A stretch of DNA of 23,056 bases from NCBI GenBank assembly GCA_002713555.1, contig PATG01000089.1, forward strand, positions 10,660 to 33,715, given 5' to 3'. Under the pieces are notes generated by a model. The model had not been told where the DNA came from. It saw only the letters and a program-made list of their open reading frames with translations, and did not search any database. This document shows, one piece after another, positions 21,982 to 23,056 of this stretch. The number at the start of each line of letters is the position of its first letter. The stretch's first letter is position 1. This DNA comes from Planctomycetaceae bacterium. GTDB lineage: Bacteria > Planctomycetota > Planctomycetia > Pirellulales > Lacipirellulaceae. Position numbers and translations under genes: made by a program.

Positions 21982-22833
21982 ATGCCTGAGCTTCCTGAAG
22001 TCGAGACGATGCGACGTGGTATTGCTGCCGCAGCAGGCGGTCTCGTGGTTGGTATCGAAAAAATGCCTTGTCCGTGCAAACCAATCCACGTATCTCCTGC
22101 CATCCACTCTTTCCGTAAACGCGTAGTAGGAACCAGAATCACCCAACTCAGTCGCATTGGTAAGCGCGTGGTAATCTGGCTCGACTCTGAAGAAGCCATC
22201 GTTATTGAACCGCGGATGACCGGTTTAGTGCTGGTCGTCAATCCACCTACCATGGAGCACCTTCGTTGGCGAATGGTACTTGAAGACTGCCAACACCAGC
22301 AGATTCTCTACTGGGACCGTCGTGGCTTAGGTAATGTTCGCCTTCTTTCAAAAAATAATTTCCAGGAACAATTCGGCAGCTCTCGCCTAGGCCCCGATGC
22401 CTTACAAATAACTGCCTTGCAATTCGAACAGCAACTGGGGCATTCAAAACGAGAGATCAAGCCAGCACTACTGGACCAACGTGCCGTTGCCGGCATTGGC
22501 AATCTTTATGCTTCTGAAATTTTGCATGTGGCGGGCATCCACCCTCAGCGCTGCTGCGCCTTGATGAATCGTCAGCAATGGCAAGCAATCACCATAGCCA
22601 CGCATAAGGTACTCCTTGAAGCAATTCAACACGAAGGATCCACCTTAAGTGATGGTACCTACCGTAATGCGCTCAATAAACAAGGTGGATATCAGAACCA
22701 GCATCGCGTGTACGATCGAGCTGGAAAAACGTGCCCTCGTTGCCAATCAAGCCAGATACAGCGGATTGTGCAGACGCAAAGGTCCACATTTTTTTGCGCC
22801 GGATGCCAAAAGCGTAAAGGGGCGCTGCTTTAA
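21982..22833 (+). CDS. mutM: Formamidopyrimidine-DNA glycosylase (Fpg/MutM)
   Basis: 283 residues starting at ATG 21982; the mature protein must begin PELPEVET, so the longer reading from 21940 is wrong. Pro2 is the Schiff-base nucleophile and Glu3 the catalytic acid. K61 (RIGKRVVIWL) is at the beta-elimination Lys position. The helix-2-turn-helix Asn is in AGIGNLYASEI. The C-terminal zinc finger is C251-P-R-C254 ... Q-R-S-T-F-F-C272-A-G-C275, with the conserved Arg267 between. It removes 8-oxoguanine and formamidopyrimidines and nicks the abasic site. Two motifs deviate: the usual H-L-G-M-S-G reads EPRMTG, and the loop before the finger (GTYRNALNKQGGYQNQHRVY) lacks the common F-G-x-F. No strong ribosome site precedes the start. 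Confidence 0.95.
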   Translation: MPELPEVETMRRGIAAAAGGLVVGIEKMPCPCKPIHVSPAIHSFRKRVVGTRITQLSRIGKRVVIWLDSEEAIVIEPRMTGLVLVVNPPTMEHLRWRMVLEDCQHQQILYWDRRGLGNVRLLSKNNFQEQFGSSRLGPDALQITALQFEQQLGHSKREIKPALLDQRAVAGIGNLYASEILHVAGIHPQRCCALMNRQQWQAITIATHKVLLEAIQHEGSTLSDGTYRNALNKQGGYQNQHRVYDRAGKTCPRCQSSQIQRIVQTQRSTFFCAGCQKRKGALL

Positions 22834-23056
22834 AGAAATTGGACTACTGAATGACTAATTTCCTAATGACTAGGGAATGACGAAGAATACAGGTTTGCTT
22901 CAACGGCTCGCCTGCTAACTCAGCACGGGGGAGCGGCTAGTGGATTGGAACAGGAGGTAACAGAGGTAGCCGAGAGAAATAGAGAGTTCTATAGGGGCGC
23001 TTCCATGCGACCCTGAGACGTGTTTTATGTTCTTTTGTTCTGTAGGCGAATTCGTG
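22834..23056. other. Non-coding right end of the window
   Basis: 223 bp with no convincing gene. Three copies of AATGAC (22850, 22865, 22876) followed by TA or GA lie just after the mutM stop, a loose repeat. No hairpin followed by a T-run was found. Confidence 0.4.

Noticed and set aside
23030..23056. Possible third MITE end (TTCTGTAGGCGAATTCGTG) at the right edge
   Set aside because: Shares only short words (TCTGTAG, GAATTCG) with the elements, in the wrong arrangement, and the window ends.

Overview
The window comes from a planctomycete, most likely of the Pirellulales. The evidence is a DUF1559 pseudopilin-like protein paired with a small CarboxypepD_reg-like lipoprotein, a dockerin/PEP-CTERM tail, a sulfatase remnant, a beta-helix exoprotein, and several long proteins that I recognise only as planctomycete-type conserved proteins. 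No rRNA, tRNA, CRISPR array, prophage or intact IS transposase was seen. The assignment is by protein character only; no search was run.

Layout. (1) 1-3060 is an accessory, surface/exoprotein region: the start of a secreted beta-helix protein (minus strand, running off the left edge), a sulfatase remnant without its catalytic N-terminal half, an intact lipoprotein + DUF1559 pair, and the C-terminal tail of a dockerin/PEP-CTERM protein without a start. (2) 3233-7982 holds five metabolic enzymes: SDR, VOC and CtBP-like 2-hydroxyacid dehydrogenase on the plus strand, facing a zinc alcohol dehydrogenase and an Ldh2-type dehydrogenase on the minus strand. They look like one catabolic cluster for a sugar acid or hydroxy acid, substrate unknown. 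(3) 7983-8933 is a gene graveyard: an unreadable stretch, a frameshifted ModB-type permease C-terminus, and fused to it a uracil-DNA-glycosylase-superfamily fragment with an in-frame stop. (4) 8934-12762 on the minus strand reads: HEAT-repeat lipoprotein, a large planctomycete-type exported protein, and a DacZ-like diadenylate cyclase (c-di-AMP synthesis). (5) 13205-18695 on the plus strand holds a small three-helix membrane protein, a double-domain ABC permease of the Fe3+ type, a large membrane-anchored protein, and an ABC-2-type ATPase whose start lies 1 bp after that protein's stop; a strong GC hairpin follows. (6) 18879-22833 holds a conserved hypothetical protein, trpA and trpB on the minus strand, and divergent mutM/fpg.

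The most interesting non-coding signal is a pair of short related elements at 6737-6821 and 13060-13197. Both have imperfect terminal inverted repeats ending in GGCTCTGTAGAA-like sequence, shared internal sequence, and apparent 9-bp target duplications (8/9 and 6/9 matches). They behave like two copies of a non-autonomous MITE. One sits between the Ldh2-type and alcohol dehydrogenase genes and carries a promoter-like sequence facing the latter; the other ends at the start codon of the small membrane protein and carries an extra 51-bp hairpin-bearing segment.
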